From Candidatus Bathyarchaeota archaeon (GTDB lineage: Archaea; Thermoproteota; Bathyarchaeia; RBG-16-48-13; GCA-020355125): 5,227 nucleotides of DNA. The stretch lies in NCBI GenBank assembly GCA_030617005.1, contig JAUWWH010000093.1:1-5227 (forward strand), in the 5' to 3' direction. Each line of letters opens with the position of its first letter. The first letter of the stretch is position 1. Made by a program: the position numbers and the translations under genes. The notes below the pieces were generated by a model, which did no database searches, was not told the origin of the DNA, and was given only the letters and a program-made list of their open reading frames with translations. Below, in pieces: positions 1 to 5,227 of this stretch.

Positions 1-1571
1 AACAGGGCGCCGTTCATATGGCTGATGGTTATGCAAGAATTAGCGGTGTTCCAGGCGTCTGTACTGCAACATCTGGCCCAGGTGGAACAAACCTTGTTAC
101 AGGGATCGCTACAGCCTACATGGATTCATCACCTATAATAGCTCTTACAGGCCAAGTTAATTCACAGTCTGTTAACTCATCATATCTGATTGGAAGAGAT
201 GCTTTTCAAGAAGCGGATATTATAGGGATAACGATGCCTATCACCAAACATAATTTTCAAGTGAAAAAAGCAGGTGACATTCCCTCAGTACTCAAAGAAG
301 CGTTTTATATCGCTTCCACAGGACGACCGGGCCCCGTGGTAATAGATCTTCCAAAAAATACGCAAAAGGAATCTGCAGAAATGGACTTTTCATCCCCTAT
401 AAAAATCAGGGGATACAGCCCTACATATAACCCGCATCCAATTCAAGTGAGAAGAGCCGTGGAGCTACTTTGCAAGGCTGAACGCCCTATTATGTTAGCT
501 GGTGGAGGAGTGATCAGTTCAAATGCATCTCACGAAGCCGTAAAACTAGCAGAATCTACATTGATGCCGGTTACAACGACGCTCATGGGTAAAGGTGTTA
601 TTCCAGAGAATCACTCTTTAGCGCTTGGATTACTAGGAATGCATGGTACCATTGTAGCAAATAAACTAATTCATGAAGCAGATGTGTTATTAAACGTTGG
701 AGCACGGTTCTCTGATCGAACCACAGGTACACTAGATGACTTTTGTCCAGACGCGAAGATTATACATATAGATATCGATACAGCAGAAATTGGTAAAAAT
801 TTCAAGGTAGATCTTCCAATTGTTGCAGATGCGAAGAGAGCATTAAAAGAGATCTATAAGCAAGTGACTCAAAAAATGGTTAGAAAAGAGACATCAGTGT
901 GGTTTGATAGAATCCAACAATTTAAAGGAGAGTATAAAGATTTATTGATTAAGGAAGGAGGGTTAAAACCTCCAAAACTTATGGTTGAATTGAGGAAGTT
1001 AGTACCAAATAATACCATAATATCCACGGGGGTGGGACAGAATCAGATGTGGGCAGCCCTTTACTTTAAAGCCGTTGAACCACGAACATTTATAACATCA
1101 GGAGGTTTAGGGACCATGGGTTTTGGTCTTCCAGCAGCTTTAGGAGCGAAAATGGCACGTCCAGATGTCCCAGTAATTAACATTGATGGTGATGGGAGTT
1201 TTAGAATGACAGAGCAGGAATTGGCTACCTCATTATTAGAGGATATCCCCGTTATAGTAATAATATTGAATAATTCTATGCTTGGTATGGTAGCCCAATG
1301 GCAAAGACTTTTCTATGGAAGGAGATATGCTTCAACAGAACTAAAGGATTCTCCAGACTTCGTTAAGCTTGCTGAGGCATATGGGGTAAATGGTATTCGT
1401 GTTGGTTCAGTAAAAGAGTTTGTGAAAGCAGTAAAGGATGGGTTGAGTAATGATGTCACAACAGTTATCGATGTACCAATTTCCCCAGAAGAAGATGTTT
1501 GGCCCATGGTTCCTGCTGGTGCTGGTTTACGTGATGTGATATGGACCTCTAAAAAGAAAAAAAGAGGATAA
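1..1571 (+). CDS. ilvB: Acetolactate synthase (acetohydroxyacid synthase) large, catalytic subunit; 5'-partial
   Basis: This ThDP-, Mg2+- and FAD-dependent enzyme makes 2-acetolactate from two pyruvates, or 2-aceto-2-hydroxybutyrate from pyruvate and 2-oxobutyrate. It is the first common step to valine, leucine and isoleucine. The frame is open from base 3 (QGAVH, then Met at base 18), so that Met is internal. The two leading bases 'aa' fit the end of the catalytic Glu codon of the RHEQGA motif, so roughly 50 N-terminal residues lie upstream. Numbering from the Met at base 18: TSGPGGTN at 18-25, DAFQE at 61-65, FAD-region RFSDRTTG at 230-237, and the ThDP motif GDGS (391-394), 25 residues, then NN (418-419). 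Trp428 in MVAQWQ matches the Trp linked to 2-oxobutyrate preference and herbicide sensitivity in the family. All three domains are present up to a Lys-rich tail. An unusual short expansion occurs at residues 48-57. Identification is secure; other ThDP enzymes such as glyoxylate carboligase are unlikely because ilvN follows. Confidence 0.97.
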   Translation, partial: QGAVHMADGYARISGVPGVCTATSGPGGTNLVTGIATAYMDSSPIIALTGQVNSQSVNSSYLIGRDAFQEADIIGITMPITKHNFQVKKAGDIPSVLKEAFYIASTGRPGPVVIDLPKNTQKESAEMDFSSPIKIRGYSPTYNPHPIQVRRAVELLCKAERPIMLAGGGVISSNASHEAVKLAESTLMPVTTTLMGKGVIPENHSLALGLLGMHGTIVANKLIHEADVLLNVGARFSDRTTGTLDDFCPDAKIIHIDIDTAEIGKNFKVDLPIVADAKRALKEIYKQVTQKMVRKETSVWFDRIQQFKGEYKDLLIKEGGLKPPKLMVELRKLVPNNTIISTGVGQNQMWAALYFKAVEPRTFITSGGLGTMGFGLPAALGAKMARPDVPVINIDGDGSFRMTEQELATSLLEDIPVIVIILNNSMLGMVAQWQRLFYGRRYASTELKDSPDFVKLAEAYGVNGIRVGSVKEFVKAVKDGLSNDVTTVIDVPISPEEDVWPMVPAGAGLRDVIWTSKKKKRG

Positions 1572-1597
1572 AAAGAGCATTATTATTTAAGATGGTT

Positions 1598-1604
1598 AGG
1601 TGAT
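1598..1604 (+). promoter_or_regulatory. Ribosome binding site for the GTG start of ilvN
   Basis: AGGTGAT is complementary to the conserved 3' end of archaeal 16S rRNA. It lies three bases before the GTG at 1608, or five bases counted from the end of the GGTG core. It supports initiation at 1608 and competes with a second site further downstream. Confidence 0.5.
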
Positions 1605-1607
1605 AAC

Positions 1608-2129
1608 GTGGGTGAAAAAAACATGACGATTTATCAAACGTATATTATATCATTTATCGTTGAAAATAAACCCGGTGTATTGTATAAGATATCAAATATG
1701 TTTAGGCGGAGAAACTTTAATATTGAGAGCTTAACTGTTGGCCCAATAGAACATGATAATTTTGCGAGAATGACAATAAAAGTTAAGGGAGATGAAGACA
1801 CAATCGAACAGTTAACGAAGCAGACGAATAAATTAATAGATATTATTAAGGTCACTATTTTAGACAAGAAAAATACTGTTATGCGGGAGATAGCTCTAAT
1901 AAAGATATTTACAGCGGATAGTAAAACTAGATCTGAAATCATCCAGTATGTAGATGTATTCAGAGGTCACATAGTAGATGTTTCTCCTGAATCTCTCATC
2001 GTGGAAATGACAGGTGACTCAGATAAAATTAATGCTTTCATAGATTTATCCCGTCCTTTTGGTATTAAAGAACTTGCTCGTACAGGTGTTACAGCATTAA
2101 CACGTGGAAGAGGGGATAATAAAAGATGA
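1608..2129 (+). CDS. ilvN: Acetolactate synthase small, regulatory subunit
   Basis: This subunit binds the large subunit, raises its activity and confers feedback inhibition by branched-chain amino acids, usually valine. At 173 aa it is close to the usual 160-175 aa. The N-terminal half is an ACT domain (about residues 11-85) with ENKPGVL and FNIESLTVGP. Asn20, Gly23 and Asn38 align with Asn11, Gly14 and Asn29 of E. coli IlvH, which are needed for valine binding, so feedback control is probably intact. The C-terminal half (about 95-168) is the small-subunit C domain, with ALIKIF, a HIVDVSPESLIVEMTG strand region and the FGIKELARTG motif near the end. The GTG at 1608 is the longest start. An ATG at 1623 (residue 6) has an equally good upstream GGTGA and could be the true one; no conserved residue is lost. 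It follows ilvB by 36 (or 51) bases and leuC comes next, so co-transcription is likely. Confidence 0.95.
   Translation: MGEKNMTIYQTYIISFIVENKPGVLYKISNMFRRRNFNIESLTVGPIEHDNFARMTIKVKGDEDTIEQLTKQTNKLIDIIKVTILDKKNTVMREIALIKIFTADSKTRSEIIQYVDVFRGHIVDVSPESLIVEMTGDSDKINAFIDLSRPFGIKELARTGVTALTRGRGDNKR
1611..1615 (+). promoter_or_regulatory. Alternative ribosome binding site for the ATG start of ilvN
   Basis: GGTGA lies seven bases before the ATG at 1623, which is ideal spacing. It sits inside the first codons of the longer GTG-initiated reading frame, so either the protein starts at 1623 or both starts are used. Confidence 0.5.
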
Positions 2130-2153
2130 ATAAGAATTAAAGAGAAAAAACCT

Positions 2154-3410
2154 ATGAACATAATTGAGAAGATCCTAGCTAAAGCTTCAGATAGAAGCGA
2201 TGTGAATCCAGGTGAAATAATAGAAGCGAATATTGACAAAGTTATGGCTAATGATATAACGGCACCCCTTGCAGTTAAAGCTTTTAAGGATATGGGTGGG
2301 AAAAAAGTTTGGAATAAAGAGGGAATAATTCTTGTTTTAGACCACCTAGTTCCTGCAAATAGAGATAGATCTGCAGAACTTCATATGTTGCTAAGAGGGT
2401 TTGTAAGGGAACAAAAAATTAAATATTTTTATGATGTAGGAAGAGGGGGAGTATGCCATCAAATTATGATGGAGAATCATGTCAAGCCAGGCGAAGTGAT
2501 CGTTGGTGGTGACTCCCACACGTGCACATATGGAGCTATCGGAGCATTTGCCACAGGAATCGGATCTACTGAAGTCGCCTCTGTCTTCCTAACCGGGAAA
2601 CTCTGGTTTAAGGTTCCTAAAGCCATCAATATTGTTGTAAAAGGGAAACTTAAACAACCAATTGCGCCAAAGGACTTAATCCTGTACATTATTGGCCAAT
2701 TTAAAGCAGATGGTGTAACCTATATGGGTGTTAAATTTTCTGGTAAAGCGATTAGAGACACAAGTATTGATGGAAGAATGACTCTATGTAACATGGTCGT
2801 GGAAATGGGGGCGAAAAATGGAATAATAGAGCCAGATGAGAAGACAGCGTTATATCTCAAAGAAAGAAGGCTTACCCCATTTGATTTTATTAAAGATGAT
2901 GCAGACGCTAAATACTATAAAACAGTATATTATGATGCATCTGAGCTGGAACCGATGGTAGCCTGCCCTTTTACGGTGGATAATGTGAAACCTGTTTCTG
3001 AAGTTGATAATGTTGAAGTCGATCAAGCGGTAATTGGTTCTTGTACAAATGGTCGACTTGAAGATCTGAGGCTCGCAGCCCAAATATTTCGTAATAAGAA
3101 AGTTAAGAGAGGGGTTAGAGTGCTTATAATTCCTTCCTCTCAAAAAGTGTACGTAGATGCTATGAACGAGGGTTTACTTGAAACCTTCATTAAAGCAGGA
3201 GCGCTTATCTGTAATCCTTGCTGTGGTCCATGTTATGGAGGTCATTTAGGTCTATTGGCTGCAGAGGAGGTGTGTATTAGTACAACTAATAGGAATTTCG
3301 TTGGTAGAATGGGTAGCCCTACCGCAAAGATTTATCTTGCTTCTCCAGCAACTGTTGCGTCTTCAGCACTGACAGGTAGGATCACCGATCCAAGATATAA
3401 GGATGGATAA
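2154..3410 (+). CDS. leuC: 3-isopropylmalate dehydratase (isopropylmalate isomerase) large subunit
   Basis: This is the [4Fe-4S] aconitase-type catalytic subunit. With LeuD it isomerises 2-isopropylmalate to 3-isopropylmalate; archaeal members may also convert citramalate to 3-methylmalate. Length 418 aa fits the short archaeal LeuC/homoaconitase class rather than the roughly 465 aa of E. coli. Visible motifs are VGGDSHTCTYGAIGAFATG from residue 117, SCTNGRLEDL from 296 with cluster ligand Cys297, and NPCCGPC at 354-360 with ligands Cys357 and Cys360. TNRNFVGRMGSP (378-389) carries Arg residues expected near the substrate. All three cluster cysteines are present. The frame is closed upstream by the ilvN stop, and ATG 2154 gives the normal N-terminus (a stretch beginning MNIIEKILA); no strong ribosome binding site precedes it, only AAAGAG. 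LeuD begins five bases after the stop. Homoaconitase large subunits look similar, so the specificity call rests mainly on LeuD and LeuB. Confidence 0.93.
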   Translation: MNIIEKILAKASDRSDVNPGEIIEANIDKVMANDITAPLAVKAFKDMGGKKVWNKEGIILVLDHLVPANRDRSAELHMLLRGFVREQKIKYFYDVGRGGVCHQIMMENHVKPGEVIVGGDSHTCTYGAIGAFATGIGSTEVASVFLTGKLWFKVPKAINIVVKGKLKQPIAPKDLILYIIGQFKADGVTYMGVKFSGKAIRDTSIDGRMTLCNMVVEMGAKNGIIEPDEKTALYLKERRLTPFDFIKDDADAKYYKTVYYDASELEPMVACPFTVDNVKPVSEVDNVEVDQAVIGSCTNGRLEDLRLAAQIFRNKKVKRGVRVLIIPSSQKVYVDAMNEGLLETFIKAGALICNPCCGPCYGGHLGLLAAEEVCISTTNRNFVGRMGSPTAKIYLASPATVASSALTGRITDPRYKDG

Positions 3411-3415
3411 AAAAA

Positions 3416-3907
3416 ATGGAGATCTGGGGAAAAGCCTTGAAGTATGGAAGTGATATAAATACAGATGTTATCATTCCGGGACAATTTCTTGTATTAACTA
3501 ATTCAGAAGAACTGGCAAAACATGCTATGGAAGGTCTTGATTTAGAATTTCATAAAAAAGTTAAAGAGAGAAAGATAATAGTAGCAGAGAAAAACTTCGG
3601 ATGTGGTTCCAGTCGAGAACAGGCTCCAATCGCCTTGAAATATGCAGGGGTCCGTTGTATTCTCGCTCATTCATTTGCACGGATCTTCTATAGGAATGCT
3701 GTAAATGTTGGCCTTCCAGTTCTTGAATGTGGTAAGGTAGTCATGAGAATATTAGATGGTGACGAACTGTACATTAATCCGAAAACTGGAATAATAAAGA
3801 ATATCTCAAGAGATGTTGAGTTTAAGGTTAATCCAGTGCCTGATTTTCTTTTAGAAATCATGGAAATGGGGCTTGTTAAATTTATTCGGGAGAAGAGAAA
3901 GAAGTGA
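3416..3907 (+). CDS. leuD: 3-isopropylmalate dehydratase (isopropylmalate isomerase) small subunit
   Basis: This is the swivel-domain partner of LeuC; the heterodimer closes over the substrate and this subunit supplies the specificity loop. At 163 aa it matches archaeal LeuD (about 160-170 aa). It opens with the family's GKALKYGSDINTDVIIPG (residues 5-22), and the active-site segment FGCGSSREQAP is at 61-71. The specificity loop reads FLVLT (24-28). From what I recall of methanogen enzymes, isopropylmalate isomerases have YLVxT-like loops here, while homoaconitases have YLRT with an Arg that holds the extra carboxylate; Val26 therefore argues for a hydrophobic side chain and for LeuD. The ATG at 3416 lies five bases after leuC, with GGATGG (3401-3406) as a possible weak ribosome binding site inside the leuC end. 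The stop overlaps the leuB start by four bases. Confidence 0.93.
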   Translation: MEIWGKALKYGSDINTDVIIPGQFLVLTNSEELAKHAMEGLDLEFHKKVKERKIIVAEKNFGCGSSREQAPIALKYAGVRCILAHSFARIFYRNAVNVGLPVLECGKVVMRILDGDELYINPKTGIIKNISRDVEFKVNPVPDFLLEIMEMGLVKFIREKRKK

Positions 3908-4929
3908 CATCATATAAAATAGCTCTAATATCAGGAGATGGCATTGGACCAGAATTAACAAAGGCAACGGTACAAGTTTTAGATATTATCCAAGAGCGAT
4001 ATAACATTAACCTTGACATGGTTAGTGTAGATGCAGGAGACGCGTGTCTTGAAAGGAAAGGAGTGGCGCTACCTGAAGAGACAGTCAAACTTATCAAAGC
4101 TTCAGATGCTTGTCTAAAAGGTCCAGTCGGTGAAACAGCTGCAGATGTCATTGTTAGATTAAGGATACTCTTTGATCTTTATGCAAATATTCGTCCTATC
4201 AAAGTTTACCCGAATGTTCCATGTTTAAGACAGGACATCGATATGGTAATAGTTAGGGAAAACACAGAAGGGGTTTATAGGGGTATAGAATTTGATGTAG
4301 ATGCTAATACAGCTATTTGTTTGCGGGTCATAACGAGAAAAGCTTGTGAAAGAATCGCACGATATGCATTTGAAGTAGCAAAAAGTCGAAGAAAATCCAT
4401 GAGAGTAACAGCGGTTCATAAAGCAAATGTGATGAAAAAGACGGATGGTATCTTCTCCCAAACTTGTAGAGCCGTCGCTAAAGATTATCCAGAGATTCAT
4501 CTAGATGAACTATATGTCGATAATGCAGCCATGCAATTGATTAAGAGACCTCAGGAGTTCGATGTATTAGTTACAACAAACATGTTTGGGGATATCCTCT
4601 CTGATGAAGCGTCAATTTTAGTTGGAGGTCTTGGAGTAGCTCCTGGGGCAAATATCGGTGATGATTTTGCATTGTTTGAACCGGTACACGGATCAGCACC
4701 TAAATATGCGGGTAAAAATATTGCCAATCCAACATCTATGATCTTGGCTTCAAAATTGATGTTAGATTGGCTTGGGGAGAAGTATTCTGATCTAAAAAGT
4801 AAGAAGGCAGCTGTGGCCATTGAGAGGGCACTTATTGAGACGTTTAAAGCAAATGTGTTAACTCAAGATCTGGGTGGAAATGTAAAAACGGATATATTTG
4901 GAAAAGCTGTGGCAGATAGAATATTATGA
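3904..4929 (+). CDS. leuB: 3-isopropylmalate dehydrogenase, archaeal type (possibly also 3-methylmalate dehydrogenase)
   Basis: It oxidises and decarboxylates 3-isopropylmalate to 2-oxoisocaproate; close archaeal relatives also convert 3-methylmalate to 2-oxobutyrate. The 341 aa protein is a complete beta-decarboxylating dehydrogenase. GDGIGPE is at 11-17. Substrate arginines Arg87, Arg97 and Arg118, catalytic Tyr125 (RENTEGVY) and Lys173 (HKAN), and metal ligands Asp206, Asp230 and Asp234 are all in place. Val84 sits where Thermus homoisocitrate dehydrogenase has Arg85, which favours isopropylmalate over homoisocitrate. The cofactor region reads GSAPKYAG (263-270): Lys267-Tyr268 replaces the Asp-Ile typical of NAD-dependent enzymes and matches the Lys-Tyr of NADP-isocitrate dehydrogenase. 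The GTG start shares GTGA with the leuD stop, a four-base overlap that implies translational coupling; GGGAG at 3888-3892 is a weak, somewhat distant binding site. Leu and ilv neighbours argue against isocitrate dehydrogenase. Confidence 0.9.
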   Translation: MTSYKIALISGDGIGPELTKATVQVLDIIQERYNINLDMVSVDAGDACLERKGVALPEETVKLIKASDACLKGPVGETAADVIVRLRILFDLYANIRPIKVYPNVPCLRQDIDMVIVRENTEGVYRGIEFDVDANTAICLRVITRKACERIARYAFEVAKSRRKSMRVTAVHKANVMKKTDGIFSQTCRAVAKDYPEIHLDELYVDNAAMQLIKRPQEFDVLVTTNMFGDILSDEASILVGGLGVAPGANIGDDFALFEPVHGSAPKYAGKNIANPTSMILASKLMLDWLGEKYSDLKSKKAAVAIERALIETFKANVLTQDLGGNVKTDIFGKAVADRIL

Positions 4930-4931
4930 AG

Positions 4932-4938
4932 AAGTGAT
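4932..4938 (+). promoter_or_regulatory. Possible ribosome binding site for the leuA-like gene
   Basis: AAGTGAT is a one-mismatch version of AGGTGAT, ending three bases before the ATG at 4942. An in-frame TAA directly precedes that ATG, so the start at 4942 is the most upstream possible in this frame. Confidence 0.4.
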
Positions 4939-4941
4939 TAA

Positions 4942-5227
4942 ATGGAAAAGATAAGGATCTTCGATACAACTTTGAGGGATGGGGAGGGAACCCCTGGTGT
5001 CGCTCTTACGCCAGAGGATAAGCTTGTCATTGCTAGACATTTAGATAGACTTGGAGTAAACGCTATTGAGGTCGGTACCCCCATTACTTCAAAGGGGGAA
5101 ATGGAGAGCGCAAGAATTATCATTGAAGAAGGGTTGAGCGCGGAGATCTATGCTTTAAGTAGAGTTGTAAAAGAAGATGTGGATGCGATAATAAATAATA
5201 ACATAGACCATATTCATCTCTTTATAG
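4942..5227 (+). CDS. leuA: DRE-TIM acyltransferase: 2-isopropylmalate synthase or (R)-citramalate synthase; 3'-partial
   Basis: The first 95 residues of an Claisen-type acetyl-CoA condensing enzyme are present. If LeuA, it joins acetyl-CoA to 2-oxoisovalerate; if CimA, to pyruvate. The start [12 protein letters not shown] (residues 4-15) is the family signature. Arg12 and Asp13 are the catalytic Arg and metal-binding Asp, and Glu43 in AIEVG is a plausible third member of the Asp-Arg-Glu set. Strand and helix spacing follow the first three beta/alpha units of the TIM barrel, through IDHIHLFI at 88-95. Residue 16 is Gly where nearly all relatives have Gln (RDGEQTPG), a striking change. The start is certain because TAA abuts the ATG. 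The gene follows leuB by 12 bases, completing leuCDBA. The fragment is too short to separate LeuA, CimA and homocitrate synthase; the LeuD loop and LeuB pocket favour LeuA or CimA. Confidence 0.8.
   Translation, partial: MEKIRIFDTTLRDGEGTPGVALTPEDKLVIARHLDRLGVNAIEVGTPITSKGEMESARIIIEEGLSAEIYALSRVVKEDVDAIINNNIDHIHLFI

Larger units (their letters stand above)
1..5227 (+). other. Predicted ilvBN-leuCDB-leuA/cimA operon
   Basis: Six co-directional genes of one pathway are separated by gaps of about 36, 24, 5, -4 and 12 bases. No gap has room for a convincing promoter plus terminator, and I saw no T-rich terminator tract after any stop codon. A single transcript starting upstream of the window and continuing beyond it is the simplest reading. 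The ilvC and ilvD genes, needed between acetolactate and 2-oxoisovalerate, are absent from the visible part. Confidence 0.75.

Noticed and set aside
1551..1571. A-rich run (A5-G-A7) at the end of ilvB as a programmed slippage site
   Set aside because: The zero-frame codons do not form a classic slippery heptamer, and a -1 shift gives only a short extension to a TGA at 1601 with no conserved sequence.
1580..1590. TATA-like run (TTATTATTTAA) in the ilvB-ilvN gap, as a possible internal archaeal promoter
   Set aside because: A+T-rich spacer produces such strings by chance, no purine-rich BRE element precedes it, and the gene spacing fits a shared transcript.
1..2153. ilvB, ilvN and leuC are all in the same reading frame, suggesting read-through fusions
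   Set aside because: Each gene ends in an ordinary stop codon and the next has its own start; sharing a frame in three genes is easily chance.
3379..3391. Short palindrome GGATC-ACC-GATCC near the end of leuC, as a hairpin or attenuator
   Set aside because: The stem is only five base pairs, has no T tract after it, and codes for the conserved GRITDP end of LeuC.
1313..5123. Several antisense open frames of 61-102 codons on the - strand opposite each gene, for example 1634-1942, 1967-2239, 2850-3143 and 4225-4500
   Set aside because: They lie entirely or mainly opposite well-recognised genes, show no recognisable motifs, and have the composition expected of reverse reading of A+T-rich coding DNA.
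3416..5227. Alternative reading of leuDBA as a homocitrate/homoaconitate module for lysine or coenzyme B
   Set aside because: The LeuD loop has Val instead of Arg, LeuB has Val84 at the homoisocitrate-diagnostic position, and the neighbours are ilvBN.
1..5227. Defence system, mobile element, CRISPR array or RNA gene
   Set aside because: Nearly every base lies in a recognised metabolic gene, and no repeat arrays, terminal inverted repeats, transposase motifs or tRNA-like cloverleafs were seen.

Overview
The window is almost fully packed with one strand of branched-chain amino acid genes. In order on the + strand they are ilvB (acetolactate synthase large subunit, 5' end cut by the window), ilvN (its regulatory small subunit), leuC and leuD (the two subunits of isopropylmalate isomerase), leuB (3-isopropylmalate dehydrogenase) and the first 95 codons of a leuA/cimA-type acyltransferase (3' end cut). 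The gaps are about 36 (or 51), 24, 5, -4 (overlap) and 12 bases, which is operon-like. No stretch of more than about 50 bases lacks a gene. I see no tRNA, rRNA, CRISPR array, insertion sequence or convincing terminator.

The organism is most likely an archaeon. LeuC (418 aa) and LeuD (163 aa) have the short, separate-subunit archaeal/thermophile-type lengths. LeuB resembles the methanogen-type LeuB that handles both methylmalate and isopropylmalate. Several starts are preceded by GGTGA/AGGTGAT-type ribosome binding sites, which pair with the 3' end of archaeal 16S rRNA. The DNA is A+T-rich. An uncultured TACK-group lineage such as Bathyarchaeia is my best guess, but that is a low-confidence inference from overall protein appearance.

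How the genes fit together: IlvBN condenses pyruvate with pyruvate (valine/leucine branch) or with 2-oxobutyrate (isoleucine branch). The DRE-TIM synthase at the right edge, LeuCD and LeuB then form a 2-oxoacid chain-elongation module. It converts 2-oxoisovalerate to 2-oxoisocaproate (leucine) and, if the synthase accepts pyruvate, makes 2-oxobutyrate by the citramalate route for isoleucine. The ilvC and ilvD genes that link the two halves are not here.

This is essentially a conserved biosynthetic operon, and I do not see a new system in it. The points worth a second look are residue-level: a Lys-Tyr pair in LeuB where NAD-dependent relatives have Asp-Ile, a Gly replacing the near-universal Gln of the RDGxQ motif in the LeuA-like protein, and a small repeat-associated expansion in an active-site-proximal loop of IlvB.
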